Below, piece after piece: positions 1 to 6,792 of a stretch of DNA of 13,680 nt. A program made the position numbers and the translations under genes. A model generated the notes under the pieces. The model was not told where the DNA came from, did not search any database, and was given only the letters and a program-made list of their open reading frames with translations. Within the stretch, counting starts at the first letter, position 1; each line of letters starts with the position of its first letter. The stretch is from positions 1 to 13,680 of the forward strand of contig JABDJU010000232.1 in NCBI GenBank assembly GCA_013003325.1, written 5' to 3'. Origin of the DNA: Acidimicrobiales bacterium (GTDB lineage: Bacteria > Actinomycetota > Acidimicrobiia > Acidimicrobiales > SZUA-35).

Positions 1-369
1 ATTGGCTTCATGGTCCTGGTTGGTGACGACCACCTCGTCGCCCGGCCCGATGATGTCGGCAAAGGCGTGGGCCAACACGTAGGTGTTGATCGAGGTGGAC
101 GGCCCGAACTGCACTTCGTCGGTCGCCACCCCGAGCGCCTCGGCCCATCGCCGGTGTGAGCGATCCATCTGCGCCCCCGCCGCAGCCGACGACGGGTAGG
201 CGGCGTAGGGCTGCACCTTGGTTTTGGTGTAGTAGTCGGTCAGGGCCTCGATCGTCTGCCGGCAGGCGAACGACCCGCCGGCATTCTCGAAGAACGCGGT
301 GCCCGACCCGTCGGCCAGACCGAACACTGGGAACTGACTTCGTACGAACTCGAGATCCAGAGCGGCCAT
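1..369 (-). CDS. Class-V aminotransferase / cysteine desulfurase-like protein (N-terminal part)
   Basis: The reading frame is open from the ATG at 369 to the window edge, so only the first 123 residues are present. The N-terminus (FPVFGLADGSGTAFFENAGG, residues 13-32) is typical of fold-type I PLP enzymes of the class-V aminotransferase group, especially the cysteine-desulfurase-like subfamily. TNQDHEAN at the window edge corresponds to the region whose histidine stacks on PLP in SufS-type enzymes. The catalytic lysine lies beyond the window. By family it would be a cytoplasmic PLP enzyme acting on an amino acid; the substrate cannot be told from this fragment. There is no Shine-Dalgarno sequence. 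A TACGTT hexamer lies 6 nt before the ATG, which suggests a leaderless mRNA. The 45-bp palindrome R1 begins 25 bp upstream. Class-V membership is fairly sure; cysteine desulfurase activity is a guess. Confidence 0.82.
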   Translation of the reverse strand, partial: MAALDLEFVRSQFPVFGLADGSGTAFFENAGGSFACRQTIEALTDYYTKTKVQPYAAYPSSAAAGAQMDRSHRRWAEALGVATDEVQFGPSTSINTYVLAHAFADIIGPGDEVVVTNQDHEAN

Positions 370-375
370 GGGCGC

Positions 376-381
376 AACGTA
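376..381 (-). promoter_or_regulatory. Possible -10 element of the aminotransferase gene
   Basis: TACGTT on the minus strand fits the actinobacterial TANNNT -10 pattern and ends 6 nt before the ATG at 369. Transcription would begin at or next to the start codon. No recognisable -35 is seen; that position falls inside palindrome R1. Confidence 0.35.
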
Positions 382-393
382 GCCCGAGCTGAC

Positions 394-438
394 CACATGC
401 GCCGGAAGTGTTGGAAAGCAACACTCCCCCGACACCTC
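394..438 (+). repeat. 45-bp palindromic intergenic repeat, copy R1
   Basis: This is the most diverged copy of the family. The core stem AGTGTTG (407-413) and CAACACT (419-425) is perfect, with loop GAAAG. The left outer arm matches the other copies (ACATGC at 395). The right arm is degenerate after 426, with a C-run in place of the usual CCGGCG, but the trailing CACCTCG matches copies R3 and R5. It lies downstream of the methyltransferase and upstream of the aminotransferase, both on the minus strand. Confidence 0.85.
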
Positions 439-477
439 GCGTTGAGGCTAGGCGCGATCGCGTGTGATTGTGCCGGC

Positions 478-1272
478 TTAGGCAGCGGCCGTGACGATGT
501 GGGCTGGGGCGGGGAACACCATCTCGCCAGACTCGACCACATACCCGGCCAGCAGCTCCTCGCTTTCGATCAGAAGCTCCCCGATGAGCTGCTCATCGAG
601 ATCAACGCCCATGATCGGCAGCCAGCCCCGAAGATCGGCCTCGAACATCGTGCGGACACTGGGAAAACGGGCCGTGCCGACCTGGGTATCGATCGAGACC
701 TCCGTTGCCCCGGCACCGGCGAACAGGGCACTCAGCTCGCTGATGTCGCCGAGCACGAAAGGCGCCCTCAAGGCATCGGCGGCCGCTGTGCCGGCTCGCC
801 GCTGCAACAAATCGACGGTGATTTGATACGGCCCGGATCGCTCCAACGAGTCCCAGACGGCCACGACAGCGTGGCCGCCGGATCTCAGACACCGCAGCAT
901 TTCCGAGATAGCTCCCGCTCGGTTGGGAAAGAACATCAGGCCGAACTGGCTCACTACCGCATCGAACTCGGCGTCGTCGAACGGAAGGTCACCTGCATTT
1001 CCTTCGATCCACTCGATGTCGGGTTCGATGTCGGCGGCAACGGCCAGCATGCCTGCGCCGACGTCAAGCCCCACGACCCTGCCGCTCGAGCCGACCCGAT
1101 TCAGTGCATGCCGCGCAAGCACACCGGTTCCGCAGGCAACATCGACCACCGCGTCACCCGGCTTGACGCCGGCCGCATCAAGCACCGGGCTCGCCCATTG
1201 CCCGAAAAGGGCCGGGACGTGCAACGCCTCATAGGCTCGGGCCCCCTCGATAGCCGCTGGCTCCTCGGACAT
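478..1272 (-). CDS. Class I SAM-dependent methyltransferase
   Basis: The product is 264 residues. The glycine-rich SAM-binding motif I, VVDVACGTGVLAR, is at about residues 42-54. It is followed by the motif II strand GLDVGAGML and by the GDLPFDDAEFDAVVSQFGL segment typical of the Methyltransf_11/UbiE-like group. By family it is a cytoplasmic methyltransferase of a small molecule; the C-terminal half, which decides the substrate, is not informative. The ATG at 1272 is chosen because AGGAG (1279-1283) lies 6 nt upstream. The frame stays open upstream to 1533, but that extension runs back through the next gene and reads poorly. An 83-bp gap separates it from the membrane-protein gene upstream on the same strand. 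It is the downstream gene of the unit between palindromes R1 and R2. Confidence 0.9.
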   Translation of the reverse strand: MSEEPAAIEGARAYEALHVPALFGQWASPVLDAAGVKPGDAVVDVACGTGVLARHALNRVGSSGRVVGLDVGAGMLAVAADIEPDIEWIEGNAGDLPFDDAEFDAVVSQFGLMFFPNRAGAISEMLRCLRSGGHAVVAVWDSLERSGPYQITVDLLQRRAGTAAADALRAPFVLGDISELSALFAGAGATEVSIDTQVGTARFPSVRTMFEADLRGWLPIMGVDLDEQLIGELLIESEELLAGYVVESGEMVFPAPAHIVTAAA

Positions 1273-1301
1273 CGGATTCTCCTCTGCTCGTCGCATCTCC
1301 A

Positions 1302-1307
1302 ATACTA
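1302..1307 (-). promoter_or_regulatory. Possible -10 element of the methyltransferase gene
   Basis: TAGTAT on the minus strand fits TANNNT and lies about 30 nt before the ATG at 1272. This leaves a short leader that contains the AGGAG ribosome-binding site. No convincing -35 is visible. Confidence 0.3.
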
Positions 1308-1328
1308 GTTTCCGGCCGCTTAACGGCT

Positions 1329-1354
1329 CCGAAGCGACCGCTGTATGGCTTCGG
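1329..1354 (-). terminator. Possible terminator hairpin after the membrane-protein gene
   Basis: CCGAAGC (1329-1335) pairs with GCTTCGG (1348-1354) across a 12-nt loop. The hairpin begins directly after the TAA stop (1356-1358) of the minus-strand membrane-protein gene. There is no T-run, so an intrinsic terminator is only a possibility. This gap is the one non-overlapping gap between 370 and 9915 without the 45-bp palindrome. Confidence 0.35.
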
Positions 1355-1355
1355 G

Positions 1356-2171
1356 TTACACGATCCGCGTGATCTCGGTAGCCAGATGGAATGCACCGGT
1401 CGCCGTAGCGACCGCGACCAACACGGTCCCCAATAGTCGGTGAAACTGCGCTGGTTTCTCCGATCCCCTTAGGTGCTGTATCCACCACGCGACCGTCACG
1501 ACGAGGGTGGCGAGCAGCAACCAGCCGGTCCACACCGGCGGACGGTCGAAGGAGGAGAATTCGGTGCTCGTCATGCTGGCAAACACCACGAAGGTAAGCG
1601 GCGAGACCTGGAGGATGAGAGCTCCGTAGATGACAGCTGCCACCAGGCCCGGTTCAGTAGGCACGCGAGCATCGAGCCAGCGGAACGTAACCATCGCGAC
1701 CATGCCGAACGCGAACACGAGGCCGGCCAGCAGCACGAGGTCGATGCGGGCGTCGTCGACGATACGAAAGTCGGTGTTGTCGGATTGGATGAGGAACGAA
1801 CCGCCGAGGCTCAGGGCTATGAATCCGTGCAGGAGAACATTTGGGGGAACCCACTCGCTGATTGCGACCCACACAATCCCTCCCAGAAGGCCGCTGAGCA
1901 GCCCGCCGAACACTATGAGCGCCAACGTGCCTGAGACCGTGAAATCCCCCACCCGATTGCCATTCTCAGTCACTCGACCCACCGCCTCGGGATGGAGGAG
2001 GCGTGAGCCCAACATCACCAGCCGGCCGCCGATACCAAGCACCACAACACCGGCGATCACCGCCGAAAGCCCGCGCACGAACACCGAACGCACTCGCCGC
2101 TTCAGCAACGAGCCCATAGGTGGCACGGGTGCCGCAACCAGCGGAGGAGGGGCCTCGATCACGGTGCCCAT
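1356..2171 (-). CDS. Polytopic membrane protein of unknown function
   Basis: The product is 271 residues and I do not recognise the family. After a proline-rich N-terminus and a basic patch (LLKRRVR) there are about seven hydrophobic segments. They include VIAGVVVLGIGGRLVML, LALIVFGGLLSGLLGGIVWV, LVLLAGLVFAFGMVAMVTF, GLVAAVIYGALIL, WLLLATLVVTVAWW and the C-terminal LLGTVLVAVATATGAFHLA. Together they suggest an integral cytoplasmic-membrane protein. No catalytic motif or ligand-binding site is apparent. The ATG at 2171 is chosen because the upstream open frame contains sequence of the R2 palindrome and of the neighbouring amidase. A weak CATGCT hexamer lies 6 nt before it and no Shine-Dalgarno sequence is seen. 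A second possible ATG is at 2118 (MGSLLKRR). It precedes the methyltransferase on the same strand, and the two may be co-transcribed. Confidence 0.78.
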   Translation of the reverse strand: MGTVIEAPPPLVAAPVPPMGSLLKRRVRSVFVRGLSAVIAGVVVLGIGGRLVMLGSRLLHPEAVGRVTENGNRVGDFTVSGTLALIVFGGLLSGLLGGIVWVAISEWVPPNVLLHGFIALSLGGSFLIQSDNTDFRIVDDARIDLVLLAGLVFAFGMVAMVTFRWLDARVPTEPGLVAAVIYGALILQVSPLTFVVFASMTSTEFSSFDRPPVWTGWLLLATLVVTVAWWIQHLRGSEKPAQFHRLLGTVLVAVATATGAFHLATEITRIV

Positions 2172-2233
2172 GAGGTCAGCATGCGCCGACCTACACGTTC
2201 TGTCACCCTCAATCTGCTCGGCTGCGGGCTTTC

Positions 2234-2278
2234 GACATGCGGCGGAAATGTTGGAGAGCAACACTCTCGGCGCGTGTG
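2234..2278 (+). repeat. 45-bp palindromic intergenic repeat, copy R2
   Basis: The core stem carries one A-C mismatch (AATGTTG at 2247-2253, CAACACT at 2259-2265) around loop GAGAG. The outer arms pair well: ACATGCG (2235-2241) against CGCGTGT (2271-2277) with one G-T wobble. The internal G-G mismatch (2242/2270) seen in most other copies is kept. It lies between two minus-strand genes, 12 bp beyond the stop of the amidase and 62 bp before the start of the membrane protein. Confidence 0.9.
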
Positions 2279-2290
2279 GCCCGGCCAACA

Positions 2291-3631
2291 TCAGCTGCTC
2301 ATGTAAGGGCTCTGTGGTGCGGTGGGCCTGACCGTGTGGAGAAGGTTGAGCAAGGCCTCGTCGTGACCCGATGCCGCCTGGAGTTGAACTCCGACAGGTA
2401 GTCCATTTTGCACGGTGGGAATCACGGCTGAGGGCTGGCCGGAGAGGTTGGCGAAACTGCACACGAGCCCGCCAAGCTGGCTGCTCGGGTTGGGCGAGCC
2501 GTTCTGCCACGGGACAACGTCGAGAATCGGCAACAACAGAGCGTCGAATTGGCCGGTCCATGAAGCGGCGACGCGCGCCGCGTCGCTGAACGCCGCGCTG
2601 GCCTCATGGACGGCTTGAGGTTCGAGCCGTCGGCCGCGTTCGGCTACTTCGAGCGAGGCGGTCGAGAGGTCTCCAATGGTCACAGGCCGCTTGATCTGGG
2701 TCTCAATCCAGTCGACCATGGCTGCTCGATGGGCGTCGGCGATGATGGGCACGGCTCTGTCCGCAACGGTTCCGTAGTCCTCAAGGAACCTGGGCGAGAC
2801 GTGGTCGACGTCGATGCCAACGTGGGCCAGCTCGCTCGCAACATCATGCAGAGCCTGCTCAACGGCGGGGTCAACCGAGATCCCGAACGGGCTCGCCTCC
2901 AGCAGAGCCACACGCTTGATCGAACCCACGGGTGTGTCGGAAGCTGAAGCGAGAGAGGCGAAGGTTCTTGCCAGGTCGCGGGACGATCGTGCCAGCACAA
3001 AGTCGGTATGCCGGTTGCAGAGGTCCGGAACGCCGCCTGGGAAACGAGACGAGATCCGGCCAGCCGATGGCTTGAGGGTGAAGACCCCGCAACAACTGGC
3101 GGGGAACCGAAGCGAGCCGGACGAGTCCGAGCCGTGGGCGATGGAAACGATTCCGGCCGCCACAGCCGCCGCGGACCCGCCACTGGAACCACCAACTGTC
3201 CGATCTCTCGCCCACGGGTTTTGCGTGGGCGGACCGATGGGCGGCTCGGTGGTGATGCCAGTCATCAACTCGGGCACCGCCGCCTTGCCAATCACAGCAA
3301 AGCCGAGACCTTCGAGTTGTGCCGCGAGTTCGGTAGTCGCAGTCGAGACGTAGTCGGTTTTCTTGAGAACAGTCGATCCCATCCACATGGGTGTGCCGGC
3401 TAGTTCCTGACCGGCATCCTTCAGCAGAATCGGCACCCCAGCGAAGGGGCCCGATACGTCGGCCGCGGTAGCGAGCGCTCGCTCACCGAACAACGCCGTC
3501 ACCGCATTGAGCTCAGCTAGCTCCTCCGCTCTATGAAGCGCGGTTTGAACCAGCTCAACGGCGCTCATCTCGCCAGACCGAACGAGACCCGCCTGTGATG
3601 TTGCGTCGAGCCGCCACGTCGAGTCCTCCAC
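2291..3631 (-). CDS. Amidase signature family hydrolase
   Basis: The product is 446 residues, a usual length for the family. The Ser-cisSer-Lys triad is visible: Lys71 in VPILLKDAG, cis-Ser149 in GGSSGGSAAAVAAG (147-160), and the nucleophile Ser173 in SDSSGSLRFPAS. The spacing of 24 between the two serines matches the family. The usual TGGS before the nucleophile reads SSGS here, a mild deviation. Such enzymes hydrolyse amide bonds in the cytoplasm. With no gatB or gatC nearby it is more likely a stand-alone amidase than a GatA subunit. The start is GTG at 3631: an in-frame TAG lies directly before it, so no longer form is possible. GATACT lies 6 nt upstream and there is no Shine-Dalgarno sequence. 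It is divergent from the FAD oxidoreductase, with palindrome R3 between them. Confidence 0.92.
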   Translation of the reverse strand: MEDSTWRLDATSQAGLVRSGEMSAVELVQTALHRAEELAELNAVTALFGERALATAADVSGPFAGVPILLKDAGQELAGTPMWMGSTVLKKTDYVSTATTELAAQLEGLGFAVIGKAAVPELMTGITTEPPIGPPTQNPWARDRTVGGSSGGSAAAVAAGIVSIAHGSDSSGSLRFPASCCGVFTLKPSAGRISSRFPGGVPDLCNRHTDFVLARSSRDLARTFASLASASDTPVGSIKRVALLEASPFGISVDPAVEQALHDVASELAHVGIDVDHVSPRFLEDYGTVADRAVPIIADAHRAAMVDWIETQIKRPVTIGDLSTASLEVAERGRRLEPQAVHEASAAFSDAARVAASWTGQFDALLLPILDVVPWQNGSPNPSSQLGGLVCSFANLSGQPSAVIPTVQNGLPVGVQLQAASGHDEALLNLLHTVRPTAPQSPYMSS

Positions 3632-3637
3632 CTAGCG

Positions 3638-3643
3638 AGTATC
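3638..3643 (-). promoter_or_regulatory. Possible -10 element of the amidase gene
   Basis: GATACT on the minus strand ends 6 nt before the GTG start at 3631 and predicts a leaderless mRNA. The DNA upstream is GC-rich and no -35 is recognisable. R3 starts 24 bp further upstream. Confidence 0.4.
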
Positions 3644-3667
3644 GCCGCCCCTGCTCTCCCGCACGAC

Positions 3668-3712
3668 AACATGCGGCGGAAGTGTTGGAGGGCAACACTG
3701 CCGGCGCACCTC
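3668..3712 (+). repeat. 45-bp palindromic intergenic repeat, copy R3
   Basis: The core stem AGTGTTG (3681-3687) and CAACACT (3693-3699) is perfect, with loop GAGGG. The outer pairing TGCG/CGCA is kept, with the internal G-G mismatch at 3676/3704. CACCTCGT follows on the right. It lies between two divergent genes, 37 bp from the amidase start and 80 bp from the oxidoreductase start. It therefore cannot act as a 3' terminator for either. Confidence 0.9.
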
Positions 3713-3753
3713 GTCGGCTACCGGGTCCCCGTCATTCGTGGGAAGATCCTGCA

Positions 3754-3784
3754 ATGACAGTCTTCGGCAAAACGTTCCGATAAT
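3754..3784 (+). promoter_or_regulatory. Possible promoter of the FAD oxidoreductase gene
   Basis: ATGACA (3754-3759) resembles a -35 and GATAAT (3779-3784) a -10, with a rather long 19-nt spacer. The -10 ends 7 nt before the GTG at 3792, so the mRNA would be leaderless. This placement favours 3792 over the upstream GTG at 3738. Confidence 0.45.
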
Positions 3785-3791
3785 CGCGGCC

Positions 3792-5348
3792 GTGGACGAA
3801 GAACCGGACCCGGCGATCGCTACGTGTGTCGTTGGTGCTGGCCCGGCGGGCCTGCTGTTCTGTTTGGTCGCCGGGATCCGGCGGCGACAGCTCGACATCG
3901 AAGACGCGTGGCCAATCGCCCTCGTCGACAAGCGCGACAGCTACGAACGCACCCATCGTTTGCGAATGGATAACGGGCCCTATCTCGCCGCCCGGGATGA
4001 GTTGCAGCACGAACTCTTCGACGAGTTGATCACGTTCCTCGAGTCTGAGCGATTTCGGCCCGCCGCCAACGCCCTCGAGTCGGTCCTACTCGACCTGGTC
4101 TCGCGGCTGGGAATCTCGAAGACGCTGGCGCACGTCGGATCCGGCCCGGGAGAGTTCGATATCCGGCGACTGCGGTCAGCGATGCACAAGCGCAACCTGG
4201 CCGGATCCCGCACCCAGCTGACCGTCGTGGGCGCAGATTCGGTGAACAGTGCGACACGAGCACTGGTTGCCGGCGACGTCCCGACCGTCGAACGGGTGCA
4301 TCAAACTGTCGTGAGATTGCGACTCGATGGAGATGAGTTGCCTGACCGACTCAACCGCGTGAACCAGTTCAAACTGGCGAAGCTGCTGGGATCTGCACTG
4401 GACTATCGAGCAAACCCAAACGGGTTTGCAGAAGTCGATCTGTTCCTCAACCCTGACGAACACGATTCGATCGTGGCACTTGGGGCGCGGCCATCGAACC
4501 CCGTGCAACTGACACCGGAGCTTCTCACTTCGATCGATGCGCCCCTGTTCTCACAGGTCGTGCGCTACATGATGGGCAACCTCGGCCGCACCGGCGTTGA
4601 GGTATCGGTGTCGTCGACATTTCGACTCGAGCATCGTTACAGCGAGCAAGTGACGTTTTCGTTGCCCGAACTGCACACCCATGTCTTGCTCGTCGGTGAT
4701 GCCGCGGTGTCGCTCCCGTTCTTTCGCGGAATGGCCTGTTTGATGAAGTCGGTGAGCGCACTTGTGCGCGCCCATACCGACATGGCGACTGCAACGGAAG
4801 CGAACCGCGTCGCTACCGCGTGTGCTCGCTACAACGACGACGTTGCGGCCATCCGGGCCAAGGAGGTTCGCACCGTCGAGACGCGGGCCAGAGCGGTGCG
4901 CCTGGCCAGGGAGCTCGTGCGAGTGAGCTCGCTCTCTCCGTTCCCGATGCAGACCTGGTTGCTGAGTATCCGTCCGCTGGCTCGCCCGAGTGGACGGCTG
5001 ACCAATCGGTTGGTTGCGACGATGGTCATTGCCACAGCAGCTGCCGCACTTGCGATATCCAGCCCGCAGCTCGGCTTGCTTGGCCTCTTGAGCCTTCCGT
5101 TGCAGGCGGCTGCGGGCCATCTCTATCGCTCAAGCCTCGATGACTGGCGCGGGCCCAATGCATGGATTAGCCGATTCTGCCGATTACAGATGCTGGCGCT
5201 GATCGTTGCCGGGGCCGTGATCGCCATCGTCAATCCGTTCGACTCGGGGATCTGGATACGGCTTGGCGCCTCGATCGGCTGGTTCGCGCTCGGCGTGGTC
5301 TTCATCGCCGGCATGTACACAGCCGAGTTCGGGCGCCGCTACCGCTAG
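3792..5348 (+). CDS. FAD-dependent oxidoreductase (monooxygenase-like) with C-terminal membrane domain
   Basis: The product is 518 residues from the GTG at 3792. An N-terminal dinucleotide-binding motif, CVVGAGPAGLL (GxGxxG at 15-20), is followed about 285 residues later by VLLVGDAAVSLPFFRGM. The second segment is the GD motif that contacts the FAD ribityl chain in aromatic-hydroxylase-type flavoproteins. After about residue 400 come an arginine-rich stretch and about four hydrophobic segments (such as LVATMVIATAAAALAI and LQMLALIVAGAVIAIV). The enzyme therefore appears anchored in the membrane, which is unusual for this fold. The substrate is unknown; a lipid or isoprenoid would suit a membrane anchor (inference). 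An in-frame GTG at 3738 would add 18 residues, but their codon use is poor in G/C at third positions. The gene stands alone, with R3 upstream and R4 15 bp after the stop. Confidence 0.85.
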   Translation: MDEEPDPAIATCVVGAGPAGLLFCLVAGIRRRQLDIEDAWPIALVDKRDSYERTHRLRMDNGPYLAARDELQHELFDELITFLESERFRPAANALESVLLDLVSRLGISKTLAHVGSGPGEFDIRRLRSAMHKRNLAGSRTQLTVVGADSVNSATRALVAGDVPTVERVHQTVVRLRLDGDELPDRLNRVNQFKLAKLLGSALDYRANPNGFAEVDLFLNPDEHDSIVALGARPSNPVQLTPELLTSIDAPLFSQVVRYMMGNLGRTGVEVSVSSTFRLEHRYSEQVTFSLPELHTHVLLVGDAAVSLPFFRGMACLMKSVSALVRAHTDMATATEANRVATACARYNDDVAAIRAKEVRTVETRARAVRLARELVRVSSLSPFPMQTWLLSIRPLARPSGRLTNRLVATMVIATAAAALAISSPQLGLLGLLSLPLQAAAGHLYRSSLDDWRGPNAWISRFCRLQMLALIVAGAVIAIVNPFDSGIWIRLGASIGWFALGVVFIAGMYTAEFGRRYR

Positions 5349-5362
5349 CTCCGCGCAAGCCC

Positions 5363-5407
5363 GACATGCGGCGGAAGTGTTGGAGGGCAACACTTGCAGC
5401 GCATGTC
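5363..5407 (+). repeat. 45-bp palindromic intergenic repeat, copy R4
   Basis: This copy shows the full design of the element best. The outer arms GACATGCG (5363-5370) and CGCATGTC (5400-5407) are perfectly complementary. So is the core AGTGTTG/CAACACT (5376-5382, 5388-5394), extended by an A-T pair, with loop GAGGG. The middle is interrupted by mismatches. It fills the gap between two convergent genes, 15 bp after the oxidoreductase stop and 7 bp from the hydrolase stop. Confidence 0.93.
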
Positions 5408-5413
5408 GCTGCC

Positions 5414-6322
5414 CTACCTCCCTAGGAAGTCGAGGACCAACCGGTCAATGTTGTCGGCTCGTTCGATGTTGAGCAGGTGACCGGCCCCGGGCATCAACTC
5501 GGTTTGAGCGCTCGGCAGTGTGCAGCGCGCTCGTTCGAGCGCCTCCCTCGGGTTGTAGATGAGTTCTTTGTCGCCGATCACGACCAGCACCGGAATCTCG
5601 ACACCGGCCAGTTCAGTGTCGGTGAAGACCGACGGCATCACGGCATGCTGCTGGTACTGAAAGTGTTTGAGGGCGCTGGTCGCCAGGTCGGTGAAGCGAC
5701 CGTCGGGGCGGAAGCGGCGACCGAAGCTCGCCTGCACCGAATACTTGGCGGTGAAAGCGGGCAGATACGGCCCCACTCGAAGCATCAAAGAAACCAGCCG
5801 GCGGAATGGTGCCAGCGAGGCGGCCGGAGCAAGGAGCGCCAGGCGGCCCGCCCTGTCCGGGACGAGAACCGCCAGATTCAGCGCGAACCAGCCACCCTGC
5901 GACGATCCCACCACATCGCCTCGATCGATTCCGAGGGCATCAAGCACATCGACCAGCCAGGTGGCGCAGTCGTGGCGATCGAGAATCGGCTGGGTCTGGG
6001 TTCCCTTGCCGGGCGCACCGATGAAGTCAAGCGCGATGACTCGATGCCGATCGGCGAGGCGGGCCACATTCGGATACCACTGCACCGCGCCTACACCGAT
6101 CGCAGCCGGAAGGAGCACCAGTGGTGGCCCGTCGTCGGGGCCGCTGACGACGGCGTGTGTCGACCCGAACCGAGTCGGAATCTGCTGCGAATGGTACGGC
6201 ACCGGCCACAACGACATCGCCGCGTCGTAACAGTCGAGATACGACCGACGTCCCTGTTCGTCGGCGAACCCCGCCAGCCGCAGCGTGCCAGACCCATCGA
6301 CGGCTGATAGACGCTGTCCCAC
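5414..6322 (-). CDS. Alpha/beta hydrolase
   Basis: The product is 302 residues with the alpha/beta-hydrolase fold. The nucleophile elbow is GSSQG with Ser141 (139-143). The acid is probably the Asp of VLVVIGDKE and the histidine that of GAGHLLNIE near the C-terminus. The N-terminal segment YDAAMSLWPVPYHSQQ followed by IPTRFG matches esterase-like members that carry a helical lead-in before the first strand. The usual HG oxyanion motif is replaced by LLPAAIG. By family it is a cytoplasmic serine esterase or lactonase of unknown substrate. The GTG at 6322 is the first start in the frame; it has no clear Shine-Dalgarno sequence or -10 close by. An ATG at codon 36 would remove part of the conserved lead-in, so the longer form is preferred. 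It is a single gene with R4 at its 3' end and R5 upstream. Confidence 0.88.
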   Translation of the reverse strand: MGQRLSAVDGSGTLRLAGFADEQGRRSYLDCYDAAMSLWPVPYHSQQIPTRFGSTHAVVSGPDDGPPLVLLPAAIGVGAVQWYPNVARLADRHRVIALDFIGAPGKGTQTQPILDRHDCATWLVDVLDALGIDRGDVVGSSQGGWFALNLAVLVPDRAGRLALLAPAASLAPFRRLVSLMLRVGPYLPAFTAKYSVQASFGRRFRPDGRFTDLATSALKHFQYQQHAVMPSVFTDTELAGVEIPVLVVIGDKELIYNPREALERARCTLPSAQTELMPGAGHLLNIERADNIDRLVLDFLGR

Positions 6323-6389
6323 ACGATCAGCCTGCTCGCTCCGAGGAACCGGCCCTAGAGCCAGAGGTCACCCTGGCTTTTGAGGTCGA

Positions 6390-6434
6390 CATGTGTGGCG
6401 GAAGTGTTGGAGAGCAACACTTCCGGCGCACCTC
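6390..6434 (+). repeat. 45-bp palindromic intergenic repeat, copy R5
   Basis: The core stem AGTGTTG (6403-6409) and CAACACT (6415-6421) is extended by four further pairs (GGCGGA side against TCCG), with loop GAGAG. The internal G-G mismatch and a T-G wobble are kept. An extra TG is present in the left outer arm, whose GACATG begins at 6388. It lies between two minus-strand genes, 19 bp after the regulator stop and 67 bp before the hydrolase start. Confidence 0.92.
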
Positions 6435-6453
6435 GTGCTCGCTAAAGGTTGGT

Positions 6454-6792
6454 CTACGGCACGACGGCCTCGGCCGAACCGGTCTCCGACGGTGCCGGTG
6501 GAGCTGGGGGCTGCAGGAGACGCTGCAGGGCGGCGGCATGGCTGTTGAGCGCCCGTCGCCCGACCGCAGTGATCGCGAACCAGGATGCCCGGGTCTTGCC
6601 CTTGCCGGTGCGTTTGGATGTCACGTAACCGGCATCGAGCAGGACCTTGAGTTGTTTGGAAAGATCCGAATCTGTGAGTTCGAGTTGATCCCGGAGGTAT
6701 CCGAATTCGACCTTCTTCGCAGCCGACAGAAGCCCCAGCGCGGCGAGCCGCTTCGGCGCCGTGAGATTGGGATCGAGGTCATCAAGGCTCAT
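6454..6792 (-). CDS. Winged-helix transcriptional regulator (MarR/HTH_34-like)
   Basis: The product is 112 residues, the usual size for single-domain winged-helix regulators. LTAPKRLAALGLLSAAKKVE is the leading helix. VEFGYLRDQLELTDSDLSKQ with LKVLLDAGYVTSKR forms the helix-turn-helix and the start of the wing. KGKTRASWFAITAVGRRAL completes the wing and the last helix. A proline-rich tail follows. By family it is a cytoplasmic DNA-binding repressor or activator. Its ATG at 6792 overlaps the stop of the upstream membrane-protein gene by 4 bp (ATGA), so the two are translationally coupled. Family pairs of this kind often regulate their own operon; the direct repeat in the operon promoter (7250-7285) is a candidate operator. 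Confidence 0.88.
   Translation of the reverse strand: MSLDDLDPNLTAPKRLAALGLLSAAKKVEFGYLRDQLELTDSDLSKQLKVLLDAGYVTSKRTGKGKTRASWFAITAVGRRALNSHAAALQRLLQPPAPPAPSETGSAEAVVP

Noticed and set aside
453..462. CGCGATCGCG palindrome (HIP1-like core)
   Set aside because: A single 10-bp GC-rich palindrome is expected by chance in DNA of this composition.
3738..3791. Upstream GTG start (3738) for the FAD oxidoreductase
   Set aside because: The added 18 codons have low third-position G/C and overlap the candidate promoter. It cannot be excluded without 5'-end data.
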